NCBI GenBank assembly: GCA_025056115.1
Contig: JANWVM010000012.1
Span: 1 to 58,504 of the forward strand
Reading direction: 5' to 3'
Source: Gloeomargarita sp. SKYG116
Lineage (GTDB): Bacteria > Cyanobacteriota > Cyanobacteriia > Gloeomargaritales > Gloeomargaritaceae
DNA length: 58,504 bases
Of this stretch, positions 9,250 to 18,069 are shown one piece after another. The stretch's first letter is position 1. Every line of letters starts with the position of its first letter. Below the pieces are notes generated by a model, which was not told where the DNA came from, did not search any database, and saw only the letters and a program-made list of their open reading frames with translations. The translations under genes and the position numbers were made by a program.

Positions 9250-10914
9250 ATGCCACTGGCAATGGCTACAACTGCTCAACCACTGTATTTACACCTGCAG
9301 GTGCATGGTCGTCACTTATGGCTAGGGCCCATGCGCCCCAAAGCCTTACTCGGGCGGCATCCGACGAGCGACCTGCTAGTGGACAACAATTTTGCCTCCC
9401 GCCACCACGCTTGGATTGAGTACCGTCCTCCTCATTTCTACCTGCGGGATACTAGTCGCAACGGCACGTTTGTTCGCCAGGGAGAAAGGCAAGCGGTGCT
9501 TTACGTGCATGGTGAAGAGGTGTGCCTTCTGGAAACAGGAGAAATCAGCCTCGGTTGTGCCTTTGAGGACCAGCCGCCCGATGTAATTCGGTTCCGGCGC
9601 ACGCCAGATTTACCGGCAGACGTGGCCACCACTGAAACCAGCGGCCCACTCGAGGAGGAAACAGCGGTTGTCGTGCCTATGCACCCCCAGCCGCTGACAG
9701 ATGTGCCGCCCGAATTACGCCTGGAGCGGGTCCTAGAACTCCTGGTGCGGGACTTGGTCGCCGTGCTGAGTCCTGAAGGGGTGATCTACTACCAGAATCC
9801 GGCCCTGGCCCGCTGGTGGAACCGCTCCTTGTCGGAGACCCTAGGGCGGGATTTTCTAGAATTTGTCCATCCCGAGGACCGGCAGGCGTTTGTGGATGCC
9901 CAGGCGCAAGCCCTGCTTCCCCATCACACCCTATCGCTGCGGGTCTCTCTCCGGTTACAGGTGGCACCCCAGCAGTGGCAAGCTTGTCAATTCACCGTGC
10001 AACCATTGCCGCCGGCAGCGGGCCTGACAGGACTACTACTTGTGGGACAAACGGCTGGAACGACGCCGGCTGAAGACAGCGCCTTGATTGGTGGGCGTTA
10101 CTGGGTAGAACGGCGGTTAACCACTGGCAGCTTCTGTGAAACTTATTTAGGGCGCGACCGGCAACGACCCGGCGAACCCAAATGCGTGATCAAGCGTCTT
10201 CACCTGGATACGTCCAACCCAGAAACCCTTGCCACAGCCCGGCGTCTCTTTGCCACTGAAGCAGCCACGTTGGAAACGTTGGGTCACCACGACCAAATCC
10301 CCCGCCTGCTGGCCTACATCGTGCAGGAAGACAACTTCTACCTGGTGCAAGACTTTATCGAGGGTCATCCTCTCAGCCAGGAATTTGGCCCGCAAAACCC
10401 CTGGGAGGAAACGGATGTAGTCTGGTTAATGTGGGAGTTGTTGTCCATCCTAGATTTCGTGCAAAAGCACAAGGTCATCCACCGCGACATCACCCCCGAC
10501 AACATCCTGCGACGGGCGCACGACCGCAAATTAGTGTTAATTGATTTTGGCGCCGTAAAGGTGCTGCCATCGGTTTTGAGTGGGGAGTCGCATCGCACGG
10601 TTGTCGTTGGCAAACCGGGATACATGGCGCCAGAGCAAGCCTGGGGTCAACCCAACCTCACCAGCGACCTCTACGCAGTGGGCGTGATTGCCATTGAAGC
10701 CTTAACCGGTCAGCCACCCCAGCAACTTCCCCAGCTCCCCCAAACCAACGCGCTCGACTGGCAAGGACAAGTGCAGGTGAGCGACCAGCTACGGGAAATC
10801 TTGACTTCCCTGCTCGAACCCAACTGGCAAAAACGGTTTCCCTCAGCCCGAGCCGCTCTCAAGCGAATTGAAGCCCTCTTTGGTCCTCCCCCCCGGCGGA
10901 CTGATTTTCTCTAA
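9250..10914 (+). CDS. FHA-PAS-serine/threonine protein kinase
   Basis: A 554-residue signalling protein with three parts. An N-terminal FHA domain (phosphothreonine binding) at about 20-110 contains [20 protein letters not shown] and NGTFV. A PAS-like region follows at about 155-265. A eukaryotic-type kinase domain occupies about 278-550. Catalytic elements are present: a loop [12 protein letters not shown], Lys in [16 protein letters not shown] and DFG in LIDFGAVK. No membrane segment was seen, so it is probably cytoplasmic. Its stop codon overlaps that of convergent cysE by 4 bp. Its substrate is unknown; the FHA domain suggests it binds phosphorylated partners or itself. Confidence 0.9.
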   Translation: MPLAMATTAQPLYLHLQVHGRHLWLGPMRPKALLGRHPTSDLLVDNNFASRHHAWIEYRPPHFYLRDTSRNGTFVRQGERQAVLYVHGEEVCLLETGEISLGCAFEDQPPDVIRFRRTPDLPADVATTETSGPLEEETAVVVPMHPQPLTDVPPELRLERVLELLVRDLVAVLSPEGVIYYQNPALARWWNRSLSETLGRDFLEFVHPEDRQAFVDAQAQALLPHHTLSLRVSLRLQVAPQQWQACQFTVQPLPPAAGLTGLLLVGQTAGTTPAEDSALIGGRYWVERRLTTGSFCETYLGRDRQRPGEPKCVIKRLHLDTSNPETLATARRLFATEAATLETLGHHDQIPRLLAYIVQEDNFYLVQDFIEGHPLSQEFGPQNPWEETDVVWLMWELLSILDFVQKHKVIHRDITPDNILRRAHDRKLVLIDFGAVKVLPSVLSGESHRTVVVGKPGYMAPEQAWGQPNLTSDLYAVGVIAIEALTGQPPQQLPQLPQTNALDWQGQVQVSDQLREILTSLLEPNWQKRFPSARAALKRIEALFGPPPRRTDFL

Positions 10915-11630
10915 ATCCCCGCCCCGTCCAGGAACTCTTCCAAGGCTTTCTGCTGAGCTGCAACAGTTAGGGTCGGCGGTTCGGGTAAGGTTTGGCCTTG
11001 GCGCAACGCCTGCACCTGCCGCTCCAGTTCCTCAATCCGGTCAGCCAGCACCCGGATCGCCTGCGCTTCTGAATCGGGCAGCCGTCCATGCTCGAGGGGT
11101 TCCACCGTTGCGTCCTTGCAGATCACCCGTCCCGGTACGCCCACCACCGTGCAATGGGAGGGCACCGACCGCAACACCACCGAACCAGCCCCGACCCGCA
11201 CATGGTTGCCGATAGTAATGTTGCCCAGCACCTTGGCCCCCGCGCCCACAATCACATGGTCTCCCAAGGTGGGGTGGCGCTTGCCCTTTTCCTTACCGGT
11301 GCCCCCCAGCGTTACCCCCTGATAGAGCAAACAGTAATCGCCAATCACCGTGGTTTCCCCAATCACCACCCCCATGCCGTGGTCAATGAAAAAACCCTTA
11401 CCAATCTGCGCCCCTGGATGAATTTCAATACCTGTCAAAAACCGGGCAATGTGGGAGATCAAGCGGGGCAGCAAGGGCACCCCCAACCGGTGAAGGGCGT
11501 GGGCTAACCGGTACATCAACACCGCGTGCCACCCTGGATAACACAAAATCACTTCCAAGGGGTTACGCGCTGCCGGGTCTCGCTCGAAGATAATTTGGAA
11601 ATCGGCAATCAAGGTTTCCAACCAGCGCAT
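10911..11630 (-). CDS. cysE: Serine O-acetyltransferase
   Basis: Acetylates L-serine with acetyl-CoA, the committed step toward cysteine. The 239-residue protein starts [23 protein letters not shown], typical of the family. A left-handed beta-helix of hexapeptide repeats follows, with catalytic [12 protein letters not shown] and [14 protein letters not shown]-terminal coiled region ([14 protein letters not shown]) extends beyond the helix. An ATG 51 bases upstream exists but lies outside the family consensus. It overlaps the kinase gene by 4 bp tail to tail. It is one of several sulfur-related genes in the window. Confidence 0.95.
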   Translation of the reverse strand: MRWLETLIADFQIIFERDPAARNPLEVILCYPGWHAVLMYRLAHALHRLGVPLLPRLISHIARFLTGIEIHPGAQIGKGFFIDHGMGVVIGETTVIGDYCLLYQGVTLGGTGKEKGKRHPTLGDHVIVGAGAKVLGNITIGNHVRVGAGSVVLRSVPSHCTVVGVPGRVICKDATVEPLEHGRLPDSEAQAIRVLADRIEELERQVQALRQGQTLPEPPTLTVAAQQKALEEFLDGAGI

Positions 11631-11731
11631 GGTCTTGGGTGGGAATTGCACTCCTTCTATGATACGGCATGGGTTTGCCAAACCGGTGGAATTGCCCTAG
11701 CGTAAGAAAAGAAATCACCAGAGCAGCACTT

Positions 11732-11941
11732 ATGAGCACGACCCAACCAGAAACCCTTTTACCTGGCATGCCGGTGCGGGTAGTCAACCCCGGCGATGTG
11801 TACTATGGCTTTCAGGGCCAGGTGCAGCGGATTAGCGATGGCAAAGTGGCGGTGTTATTCGAGGGGGGCAATTGGGATAAGCTGGTCACCTTCAACGTGT
11901 CTGACCTCGCCCCTGCCGACGCCACGGGTCAATCCCGCTGA
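11732..11941 (+). CDS. ndhS: NAD(P)H dehydrogenase-like complex subunit S
   Basis: Small SH3-like subunit of the photosynthetic NDH-1 complex that helps dock reduced ferredoxin for cyclic electron flow at the thylakoid membrane. The 69-residue protein contains the family segment [20 protein letters not shown] and the signature [14 protein letters not shown]. The ATG at 11732 gives the expected short N-terminus. It overlaps the convergent anti-sigma gene by 13 bp. Confidence 0.92.
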   Translation: MSTTQPETLLPGMPVRVVNPGDVYYGFQGQVQRISDGKVAVLFEGGNWDKLVTFNVSDLAPADATGQSR

Positions 11942-12405
11942 TGAGGCTGGAAATGCTTGCACAAAAAGAGGCAATTTTGTCCCTGGTGCCGCTGGTACTC
12001 CACCACGTCAGCAAACCGGCTGAGGAACAGTAAACCCATGCCTCCCTCCGGTTCTGGGTCGGGGGGAGTCTGAGCCAGCTCTGCCAATTTTCCCTGCAAA
12101 TCGAAGAAAGGTCCCTGGTCCCAGATGCGGATTTCAATAGTTTCCGGGAACACCTGCACCTCAACAGTGATAGGGGTACTAGTAGGCAAGTCCCGGTGGG
12201 CATGACGCACAGCATTTGTGAAACCTTCATCCAGGAGCAACTGGCAAAACCACCACAGCTCGTAGGTCAAGGGCGGTTGATTAAATTGGGCAAACCAGTC
12301 TAAAACTTGGGTCAGGGCGTTGATTTCTGAACTCACAACGATTCGACCACTATGAAGCGCAGTCGCCACAGGATAATACCAAGGGTCGGGAAGGGCAAAT
12401 GTCAA
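11929..12405 (-). CDS. Anti-sigma factor/serine kinase-like GHKL ATPase (RsbW/SpoIIAB type)
   Basis: A 158-residue HATPase domain protein of the partner-switching kind, which phosphorylates an anti-sigma antagonist or binds a sigma factor. Motifs are the N-box [15 protein letters not shown], the G1-like [10 protein letters not shown] and the G2-like [17 protein letters not shown]. The divergent neighbour, 32 bp away, encodes a receiver-PP2C protein, the natural opposing phosphatase in such a switch. No STAS-domain antagonist gene is next to them. Tail overlap with ndhS is 13 bp. Confidence 0.85.
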   Translation of the reverse strand: MTFALPDPWYYPVATALHSGRIVVSSEINALTQVLDWFAQFNQPPLTYELWWFCQLLLDEGFTNAVRHAHRDLPTSTPITVEVQVFPETIEIRIWDQGPFFDLQGKLAELAQTPPDPEPEGGMGLLFLSRFADVVEYQRHQGQNCLFLCKHFQPHQRD

Positions 12406-12437
12406 GATGCACCTACTCTGCCATTATCTTTGATTCT

Positions 12438-13538
12438 ATGGCAAAAGTTTTAGTGATTGATGACGACCCCACCATGCGGCTGGTGCTGCAACGCAACCTG
12501 AAGCAGCAGGGCCATGAGGTCGTCGTTGCTGCCGACGGGCTACAGGGATGGGAATTGGCGCAAACCTGGCAACCGGCCCTGGTGATCTGCGACTGGATGA
12601 TGCCCGGTCTCAGTGGCATTGAGGTATGTCAACGGCTGCGGCAGACACCGGCACTGGCTACCACGTTTTTTATCCTGCTCACCTCCCGCGACCAGGTGGC
12701 CGACCGGGTACAAGGCCTCGACAGCGGCGCTGACGACTTTCTAGTCAAGCCCATTGACGCCAGTGAGTTGCAGGCGCGGGTGCGGGCGGGACTGCGGTTA
12801 CAGCAGTTGAACCAGGACTTGCAGAGCCAAAAGAAACGACTCGAGGACGAACTGGCCGAAGCGGCCGCCTATGTGCAGTCTCTACTTCCAGCTCCCCGCC
12901 AGGCAGAAGACCTGAGCGCCGAGTGGGTGTACTTGCCCTCTACCGAACTAGGCGGGGATTGCCTGGACTACTTTGATTTGGATGAGCGGCGGCTGGTGTT
13001 TTATGTGCTCGATGTCGCTGGGCACGGGGTTGGGGCAGCGCTGTTGTCGGTATCCGTGCTGAACTTGCTGCGTTCTGGATCCATCGAGGAATTGGACCAA
13101 CCAGCCGCCGTTTTGAGTCGCCTGAATCGCCTCTTTCCCATGGAACAGCACAAGGACAAGTACTTCACGGCGTGGTATGGGGTGTATGACCGGCAAACCC
13201 GGCAATTAACTTACGCCAGCGCGGGTCATCCAGCGGCCGTACTGTGGCAGGGGGGACAAGTGGAGACGCTGGCAGGTCAAGGGTTACCGGTGGGGATGTT
13301 TCCCGAAGTCACATACCAGGAGTATCGGCGTGTTTTGGCTCCTGATACGCGGTTGTATGTATTTAGCGATGGCGCCTATGAAATTCCGCTGCCACCCGCC
13401 GGTCAACTGTGGGGGCGCGAGGGGCTGGTGCAACTGCTGGCAACTGGTGACTCGCCCATGACATTGTTGACCCATATCCCACGCATGGGCGAGCATTGGC
13501 CGGATGATTTGTGCCTGCTACGATTGTGTTTTCGCTAG
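12438..13538 (+). CDS. Response regulator with PP2C-type (RsbU/SpoIIE) phosphatase domain
   Basis: Receiver domain at about 1-120 with the acidic pair in IDDDP, phosphoacceptor Asp52 (CDWMMPG), Ser/Thr near 82 and Lys104 (LVKPID). A short coiled linker (about 125-150) joins a PPM/PP2C phosphatase domain. Metal-binding motifs there are GGDCLDYF, LDVAGHGVGAALLS and VFSDGAYE. The 366-residue form starting MAKVLVIDDD is preferred to an upstream ATG inside the divergent gap. Phosphorylation by an unlinked histidine kinase would be expected to activate the phosphatase. Confidence 0.9.
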   Translation: MAKVLVIDDDPTMRLVLQRNLKQQGHEVVVAADGLQGWELAQTWQPALVICDWMMPGLSGIEVCQRLRQTPALATTFFILLTSRDQVADRVQGLDSGADDFLVKPIDASELQARVRAGLRLQQLNQDLQSQKKRLEDELAEAAAYVQSLLPAPRQAEDLSAEWVYLPSTELGGDCLDYFDLDERRLVFYVLDVAGHGVGAALLSVSVLNLLRSGSIEELDQPAAVLSRLNRLFPMEQHKDKYFTAWYGVYDRQTRQLTYASAGHPAAVLWQGGQVETLAGQGLPVGMFPEVTYQEYRRVLAPDTRLYVFSDGAYEIPLPPAGQLWGREGLVQLLATGDSPMTLLTHIPRMGEHWPDDLCLLRLCFR

Positions 13539-13543
13539 CTTTT

Positions 13544-13549
13544 TATAAT
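13544..13549 (+). promoter_or_regulatory. Candidate -10 element upstream of dus
   Basis: A perfect TATAAT hexamer lies just after the PP2C stop codon. Only a weak -35 is present (GATTGT, 16 bases upstream). Its last bases overlap an in-frame ATG at 13548, which argues that translation of dus begins farther downstream. Confidence 0.35.
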
Positions 13550-13586
13550 GGAAATCGCCACCGCCTGCACAATATTTACACCTACC

Positions 13587-14621
13587 ATGCCAGCTCTGAG
13601 TCCGGCGCTGCAAGAGCGAATGCGCACGCCCCTGCAAATTGGGCCGTTGCAGGTTCATAGCCGGGTGTTCCAATCCCCCTTGGCGGGAGTGACGGATTTG
13701 GTGTTTCGCCGGTTGGTGCGGCGTTTTGCCCCCTACTCGCTGATGTACACCGAAATGGTCAGCGCTACGGGGTTGCACTACATGCGGCAATTGCCCCGGA
13801 TCATGGAACTCGACCCCGGCGAGCACCCGGTGGGGATTCAGCTCTTCGACTGTCGCCCTGATTTTTTAGCTGCTGCTGCTGAGCGGGCCGTTGCGGAAGG
13901 CGCGGACGTTGTGGATATTAACATGGGCTGCCCGGTGAATAAAATCACCAAAAACGGCGGCGGTTCCTCTCTGTTGCGGCAACCAGAACTGGCGGAAGCG
14001 ATTGTGCGCTCGGTGGTGCAGGCGGTCGCCCCCGTGCCAGTGACGGTCAAAACCCGCATTGGTTGGAACGACCAGGAAATTAACATCGTGGAATTTGCCC
14101 AGCGGATGGAGCAGGCGGGAGCGCAATTGATCACTGTCCATGCCCGGACACGCGCCCAGGGGTACAACGGTCCCGCCCGCTGGGAGTGGATTGGCCGCGT
14201 CAAGCAAGTGGTTCAGATTCCCGTGATTGCCAATGGCGATATTTTTTCGATTGCAGCGGCGGTGGCGTGCCTAGAAATGACTGGCGCGGACGGCGTCATG
14301 TGTTCGCGGGGGACGCTCGGGTATCCGTTTTTGGTGGGGGAAATTGACCACTTTTTCCGCACCGGTGAAGTCTTGCCCCCTCCCACCCCCGTGCAACGCC
14401 TGGCCTGCGCCCGTGAGCATTTGTTGGCTCTGTGGGAGTACAAGGGGGAAACCGGGTTACGGCAGGCGCGCAAGCACTTGGCCTGGTATGCGCGGGAGTT
14501 TCCCGGCGCCGCTCAATTTCGGGAAGCGGCGAGTCGCTTTGAGACCTTGGACGAAGGCTTGGCCCTGATTGACCGCACGCTGGAGCGTTTGCAGGCACAG
14601 GAGTGGCCCCAATGCGCATAG
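13587..14621 (+). CDS. dusB: tRNA-dihydrouridine synthase
   Basis: FMN-dependent reduction of uridines in the tRNA D-loop. The protein is 344 residues from the ATG at 13587; another Met lies a few codons on, before TPLQIGPLQV. Family motifs are SPLAGVTDLVFRRLV, the NMGCPVNKITKNGGG segment with the catalytic Cys, TVKTRIGW, VHARTRAQGYNG and IANGDI. The subfamily (DusB/Dus-like) is assigned from overall pattern. Its 3' end overlaps the next gene by about 10 bp, suggesting co-transcription. Confidence 0.9.
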   Translation: MPALSPALQERMRTPLQIGPLQVHSRVFQSPLAGVTDLVFRRLVRRFAPYSLMYTEMVSATGLHYMRQLPRIMELDPGEHPVGIQLFDCRPDFLAAAAERAVAEGADVVDINMGCPVNKITKNGGGSSLLRQPELAEAIVRSVVQAVAPVPVTVKTRIGWNDQEINIVEFAQRMEQAGAQLITVHARTRAQGYNGPARWEWIGRVKQVVQIPVIANGDIFSIAAAVACLEMTGADGVMCSRGTLGYPFLVGEIDHFFRTGEVLPPPTPVQRLACAREHLLALWEYKGETGLRQARKHLAWYAREFPGAAQFREAASRFETLDEGLALIDRTLERLQAQEWPQCA

Positions 14622-15676
14622 CTGGCTCATTACCGCCCTGGTTGACCTGGGGACTGGCCTTGCCGCTGGTGGTGCTCAACGGCTGGCTACTGTTGACGGC
14701 GGTCAATTACCTGCAACCTCTGGTGAATATCCTGGTGATTGCCACGGTGTTGTCCTTTTTGCTGGACTACCCCATTGAGTTGTTGCAGTCGTGGGGGATG
14801 CGACGCTCCTGGGCGGTACTGGTCGTCTTGCTGGCGGCGGTCAGTGGTCTGACGGTGGCGGGGATTACCCTGGTGCCGGTGGTGATCAAGCAGGTGAATG
14901 AACTGGTCGTGCGCTTGCCGAATTGGTTGGCCTCGGGAACTGCCCAGCTCGAGAGCTTAGAACAGTGGGCGCAGGCGCACCAGTTGAATCTAGACTTGAG
15001 CGGTCTGGCCGACCAGTTGACCACCAGCATTTCCCGGCAGCTCAAAACGGTGACGGCCCGAGTGCTGGGTTTGGCAGTGGATACGGTCAGTTGGGCGGTG
15101 GATGTGATCCTGACGTTGGTGCTGACTTTGTATCTGGTCTTATACGGGGAGCGGTTGTGGACGGGGTTGTTTTCCTGGCTGCCGGAGCGGCTGGGGTCCC
15201 TGGTGCGGGAGTCTTTACACCGCAATTTCTACAACTATTTCCTAGGCCAAGCCACCATTGGCGTGGTGCTGGGCAGTTTGATGACCCTGGCGTTTGTGGT
15301 GCTGCAGGTGCCGCTGGCGTTGCTGTTCGGGTTGATTATTGGTCTAGCCAGCCTGGTGCCCTTTGGCGGTGCGGTTTCTATCGTCGTGATTAGTTTCTTG
15401 CTGTCGCTGCAGAATGCCTGGTTGGGACTGAAAGTCTTGGCGACGGCCCTGCTGTTGGCCCAGTTGAACGAGCATTTGATCGCGCCGCGGATTCTGGGGG
15501 ATGTGGTGGGCCTCAATCCGGTGTGGATTATCTTGTCGTTGTTGCTAGGGGCGAAACTGGCGGGACTGCTGGGGGTATTCATTGCGGTGCCGGTGGCAGC
15601 TTCCCTCAAAAGCGTGGCCGATAGTTTGCGGATGCCCAGCCCAACCCTACCGGAAAAAGTGGTTGCCAAGGTCTAG
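14612..15676 (+). CDS. AI-2E family transporter (UPF0118 permease)
   Basis: Integral membrane protein of the AI-2E/YhhQ-PerM superfamily, whose substrates vary and are unknown here. The 354-residue protein has paired N-terminal membrane helices, a hydrophilic central domain (about 75-150) and five or so C-terminal helices. Family-like motifs are PFGGAVSIV and LGDVVGLNPVWIILSLLLGAKLAG. The ATG at 14612 is preferred because CAGGAG precedes it by 8 bases; a GTG lies three codons upstream. It overlaps dus. Confidence 0.85.
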   Translation: MRIAGSLPPWLTWGLALPLVVLNGWLLLTAVNYLQPLVNILVIATVLSFLLDYPIELLQSWGMRRSWAVLVVLLAAVSGLTVAGITLVPVVIKQVNELVVRLPNWLASGTAQLESLEQWAQAHQLNLDLSGLADQLTTSISRQLKTVTARVLGLAVDTVSWAVDVILTLVLTLYLVLYGERLWTGLFSWLPERLGSLVRESLHRNFYNYFLGQATIGVVLGSLMTLAFVVLQVPLALLFGLIIGLASLVPFGGAVSIVVISFLLSLQNAWLGLKVLATALLLAQLNEHLIAPRILGDVVGLNPVWIILSLLLGAKLAGLLGVFIAVPVAASLKSVADSLRMPSPTLPEKVVAKV

Positions 15677-15725
15677 CGTGGGCGATACGATAGTACGACA
15701 TGGGGATTGAATAGGAGCAGCGCCT

Positions 15726-16001
15726 ATGGCAGTACGGGTGTTGATTCCCACGCCCTTGCAGAAACTCACCCAAGACCGAGAAGTGGTTGAGTGTGAAGCG
15801 ACCTCGGTGGCGGAACTGGTAGAGTCGCTGGAGCGGCAGTGGCCGGGGATCAAAAACCGCCTGTGCGATGAGTCGGGCCAGATTCGCCGGTTCGTGAATA
15901 TTTTTGTCAATAGCGAAGACATCCGGTTTCTCCAGGGACGGGAGACTCCCTTGCGGGACGGAGATGAAGTGAGCATTGTACCGGCAATTGCAGGGGGCTA
16001 A
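15726..16001 (+). CDS. CysO/MoaD/ThiS-family sulfur-carrier protein
   Basis: A 91-residue beta-grasp protein ending [10 protein letters not shown], the C-terminal diglycine needed for adenylation and thiocarboxylation. The internal segment [15 protein letters not shown] and the PTPLQKLT start resemble mycobacterial CysO more than classical MoaD or ThiS. Such carriers pass sulfur to cysteine, thiamine or molybdopterin pathways after activation by a MoeZ/MoeB-type E1 enzyme; one is encoded at 32218-33387. GGAGC lies about 8 bases before the start. It is 3 bp upstream of the DUF2996 gene. Confidence 0.85.
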   Translation: MAVRVLIPTPLQKLTQDREVVECEATSVAELVESLERQWPGIKNRLCDESGQIRRFVNIFVNSEDIRFLQGRETPLRDGDEVSIVPAIAGG

Positions 16002-16004
16002 GTC

Positions 16005-16415
16005 ATGACCAACGCCGAGCCGCCACCGACGGAAGGCCAGCCCGCCGCCAAGGAAAAGGCCGCCCCTAAAGCCCCTCCCATTGAAGCGAAACCCTTGCCC
16101 GCGTTTGTACAGGAGCACTTTTTACCGGCGCTTCGGGCAGCAATGGCCGCCAGGGGGATCACCGACGTGGCATTGCAATGGGTGCCTGAGCAAAACCAAG
16201 TGCGGGGGCGATGGGCTGACGGGCAACACGAGTTCACCATCACGTTTACCCAAGGAACGTTGCAGGGGTTAAAGACCTTTACCTACAGCAGTTACGGCGC
16301 ACCCCCTAGCACCATTGAATCCTTCATGATTGACGAGCGCAAGGTCACGTTAGACTTGCTCGTTTTCTACACTCTGCAACGCCTCACCGCGCAAAAAGTG
16401 CTGGTGCTAAATTAG
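16005..16415 (+). CDS. DUF2996 family protein
   Basis: Conserved protein of cyanobacteria and plastids with no established biochemical function. The 136-residue sequence has a low-complexity Pro/Ala/Lys N-terminus (about 1-30), then a compact domain with LPAFVQEHFLPALR, GQHEFTITFTQG and a C-terminal TIESFMIDERKVTLDLLVFY segment. It has no signal peptide or membrane helix. It follows the sulfur-carrier gene by 3 bp, so the two are likely co-transcribed. Confidence 0.8.
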   Translation: MTNAEPPPTEGQPAAKEKAAPKAPPIEAKPLPAFVQEHFLPALRAAMAARGITDVALQWVPEQNQVRGRWADGQHEFTITFTQGTLQGLKTFTYSSYGAPPSTIESFMIDERKVTLDLLVFYTLQRLTAQKVLVLN

Positions 16416-16439
16416 GGGCAAGCAATATTCAGCCCAGTG

Positions 16440-17006
16440 ATGGTTGCTGAACGGGCATCGGCGCAACGGTTGTCCCTGCAGGAATTCCTGGCGCTTCCCG
16501 AGACCAAACCGGCCAGTGAATACCTCTATGGGCAAGTGATGGTGAAACCGATGCCCCAATTTCAGCACAGCGTTCTCCAGTCGGAAATTTGCGCCCAAAT
16601 TAACCAACGAGCTAGACCAGCTAAACTGGCCTATGCCTTCCCCGAACTGCGCTGCAATTTTGGAGACGTATCCATCGTCCCTGACATTGTAGTGTTGCGC
16701 TGGTCCAACATCCCCTTTCAGCCCGATGGCGCCATTGCCGATACCGTGACCGGTGTTCCCGACTGGCTCATCGAAATCCTATCGCCGGCACAGTCTCCCC
16801 TGCAGGTGATGAACAAAATTGGTGTCGCTATGACCAGCGGCGCCCAGGTGGGGTGGCTGGTGCTGCCTGAACGCCAGGCGGTGCTGACCTACACCGGCGA
16901 CGACATTCCCGAACTGAAACGGGGGGATGAAGCCCTGCCCGTGCTAGACGTGCTGGCGGATTGGCGCATCACTGCCCAGGCCGTCTTTGAATTTTTGCTG
17001 CTCTAA
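16440..17006 (+). CDS. Uma2-family (DUF820) PD-(D/E)XK endonuclease-like protein
   Basis: A 188-residue member of the Uma2 family, greatly expanded in cyanobacteria and predicted from structure to be a restriction-like nuclease. Expected motifs are SEYLYGQVMVKP, VPDIVVLRW with the metal-binding Asp, PDWLIEILSP with the Glu, and the downstream NKIGVAMTSGAQVGWLVLP. The ATG at 16440 directly follows an in-frame GTG. No partner toxin or antitoxin gene is seen. The biological role of the family is unresolved. Confidence 0.88.
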   Translation: MVAERASAQRLSLQEFLALPETKPASEYLYGQVMVKPMPQFQHSVLQSEICAQINQRARPAKLAYAFPELRCNFGDVSIVPDIVVLRWSNIPFQPDGAIADTVTGVPDWLIEILSPAQSPLQVMNKIGVAMTSGAQVGWLVLPERQAVLTYTGDDIPELKRGDEALPVLDVLADWRITAQAVFEFLLL

Positions 17007-17035
17007 ACAGCTCTGGGCCTGGCAATCAGCGTGGT

Positions 17036-17094
17036 GATAGCTCAGTAGTCACCGTTTCCTATGCCCTCTGAACAGGTGAAAGCCACTTAGCCGT
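17036..17094 (+). repeat. Core-deleted MITE-like repeat
   Basis: Left end GATAGCTCAGTAGTCACC, then CTATGCCCTCTGAACAGGTG and right end AAGCCACTTAGCCG. The GGGTCGCAGGGC core is absent, as in the derivative at 191-254. Confidence 0.45.
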
Positions 17095-17169
17095 GTTGAG
17101 AATAAGTGGTGAAAGCACCAGGGACTGAGCTCATAGCCATCATCATCCCTGGGGTCGGCGTGCCAGCGG

Positions 17170-17250
17170 CTATGCTCGGTTATCTTGGGATGCAAGGCGT
17201 AGCCCCGTCCGCGGTTTTCCCATCAACAAACCCAAGTGGCTTGGCCATTA
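17170..17250 (+). repeat. MITE-like interspersed repeat, copy 3
   Basis: Contains CTTGGGATGCAAGGCGTAGC, CCCGTCCGCGGTTTTCCCATC and AACAAACCCAAGTGGCTTGG, matching the core, middle and right part of copy 1 in order. It lies in the 529-base gap between the Uma2 gene and dps. Confidence 0.6.
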
Positions 17251-17451
17251 TCGCGGCTGTAGTTTGATGATAATAAATTGCAAATTGATATTTTTCCCTG
17301 GCGATTTGTTGCTATCTATTCATAAGACATCAATACCAGATCAATCTTTTTTTCTCGATAAATAACCACTCATTCCACAAGTAGCTGCATTTTATGTTCA
17401 TCTAGCATTGATTTTCCCCAACTTACACTTACTTTCATCTACCGGAAATTA
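17251..17451. other. AT-rich stretch upstream of dps
   Basis: Together with the two repeats this forms a 529-base gene-free gap. The stretch is markedly more AT-rich than its surroundings and has short A/T tracts (ATTGATATTTTT, CTTTTTTTCTCG). No open reading frame or RNA gene could be supported. It probably belongs to the upstream region of the dps promoter. Confidence 0.4.
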
Positions 17452-17480
17452 TTGACAATCCCCCCATCATTTGTTACCCT
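17452..17480 (+). promoter_or_regulatory. Sigma-70-type promoter of dps
   Basis: A perfect -35 TTGACA (17452-17457) is separated by 17 bases from TACCCT (17475-17480). This leaves a leader of roughly 50 bases before the dps start. A strong ribosome-binding site AGGGAGG precedes the ATG by 7 bases. No operator could be assigned. Confidence 0.6.
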
Positions 17481-17535
17481 GAAATAAGGCAACAAATTTG
17501 TTTCTTTAGTGGTTAATCCTGAGGGAGGTTGAGTC

Positions 17536-18069
17536 ATGACGGCGACGTTAGTGCGGGCGTTTGGGGAAATTGTGCCGAATGCGATGGGGTTGGATTTGCA
17601 GGTGACGACGCCCATTTGCGAGGGGATGAACCGGCTGCTGGCGAGTTTCCAAGCCCTGTATTTGCAGTATCAAAAGCATCATTTTGTGGTGGAGGGTTCA
17701 GAATTTTACATGCTCCACCAGTATTTTCAAAACAGTTATGAGGAGGTGGCAGGGCATACCCATGACTTGGGCGAGCGGTTGAATAATCTGGGGGGTATTC
17801 CGGTCGCCAGCTTCAGCCGTTTGGCCGAGTTGTGTGTGTTTACGCCGGAGCCAGACGGTCTGTTCACCTGCCGGCAGATGGTCACGCACGATTTACAGGC
17901 CGAACAGGCGATTATTACGGTTTTGCGGCAGCAGGCGGCGCAAGCAGAAAGTTTAGGTGACCGGGCGACCCGTTATCTCTACGAACAAATCCTGCTCAAG
18001 ACCGAAGAACGGGCAGCTCATCTCGACCACTTCTTAGCCCATGACAGCCTGACGGTGGGGTGGAATTAG
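17536..18069 (+). CDS. dpsA: Dps-family ferritin-like protein (DpsA type)
   Basis: Dodecameric mini-ferritin that oxidises and stores iron and protects DNA. The 177-residue protein aligns with Dps through [20 protein letters not shown] and [14 protein letters not shown]. Aligned by eye to E. coli Dps, H49 and H61 match ferroxidase His51 and His63 and E80 matches Glu82. H76 replaces Asp78 and Q65 replaces Asp67. A three-histidine ferroxidase centre of this kind is known from Thermosynechococcus DpsA. The gene has a strong promoter and ribosome-binding site. Its last 74 bases overlap the convergent ATP-grasp gene. Confidence 0.9.
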   Translation: MTATLVRAFGEIVPNAMGLDLQVTTPICEGMNRLLASFQALYLQYQKHHFVVEGSEFYMLHQYFQNSYEEVAGHTHDLGERLNNLGGIPVASFSRLAELCVFTPEPDGLFTCRQMVTHDLQAEQAIITVLRQQAAQAESLGDRATRYLYEQILLKTEERAAHLDHFLAHDSLTVGWN

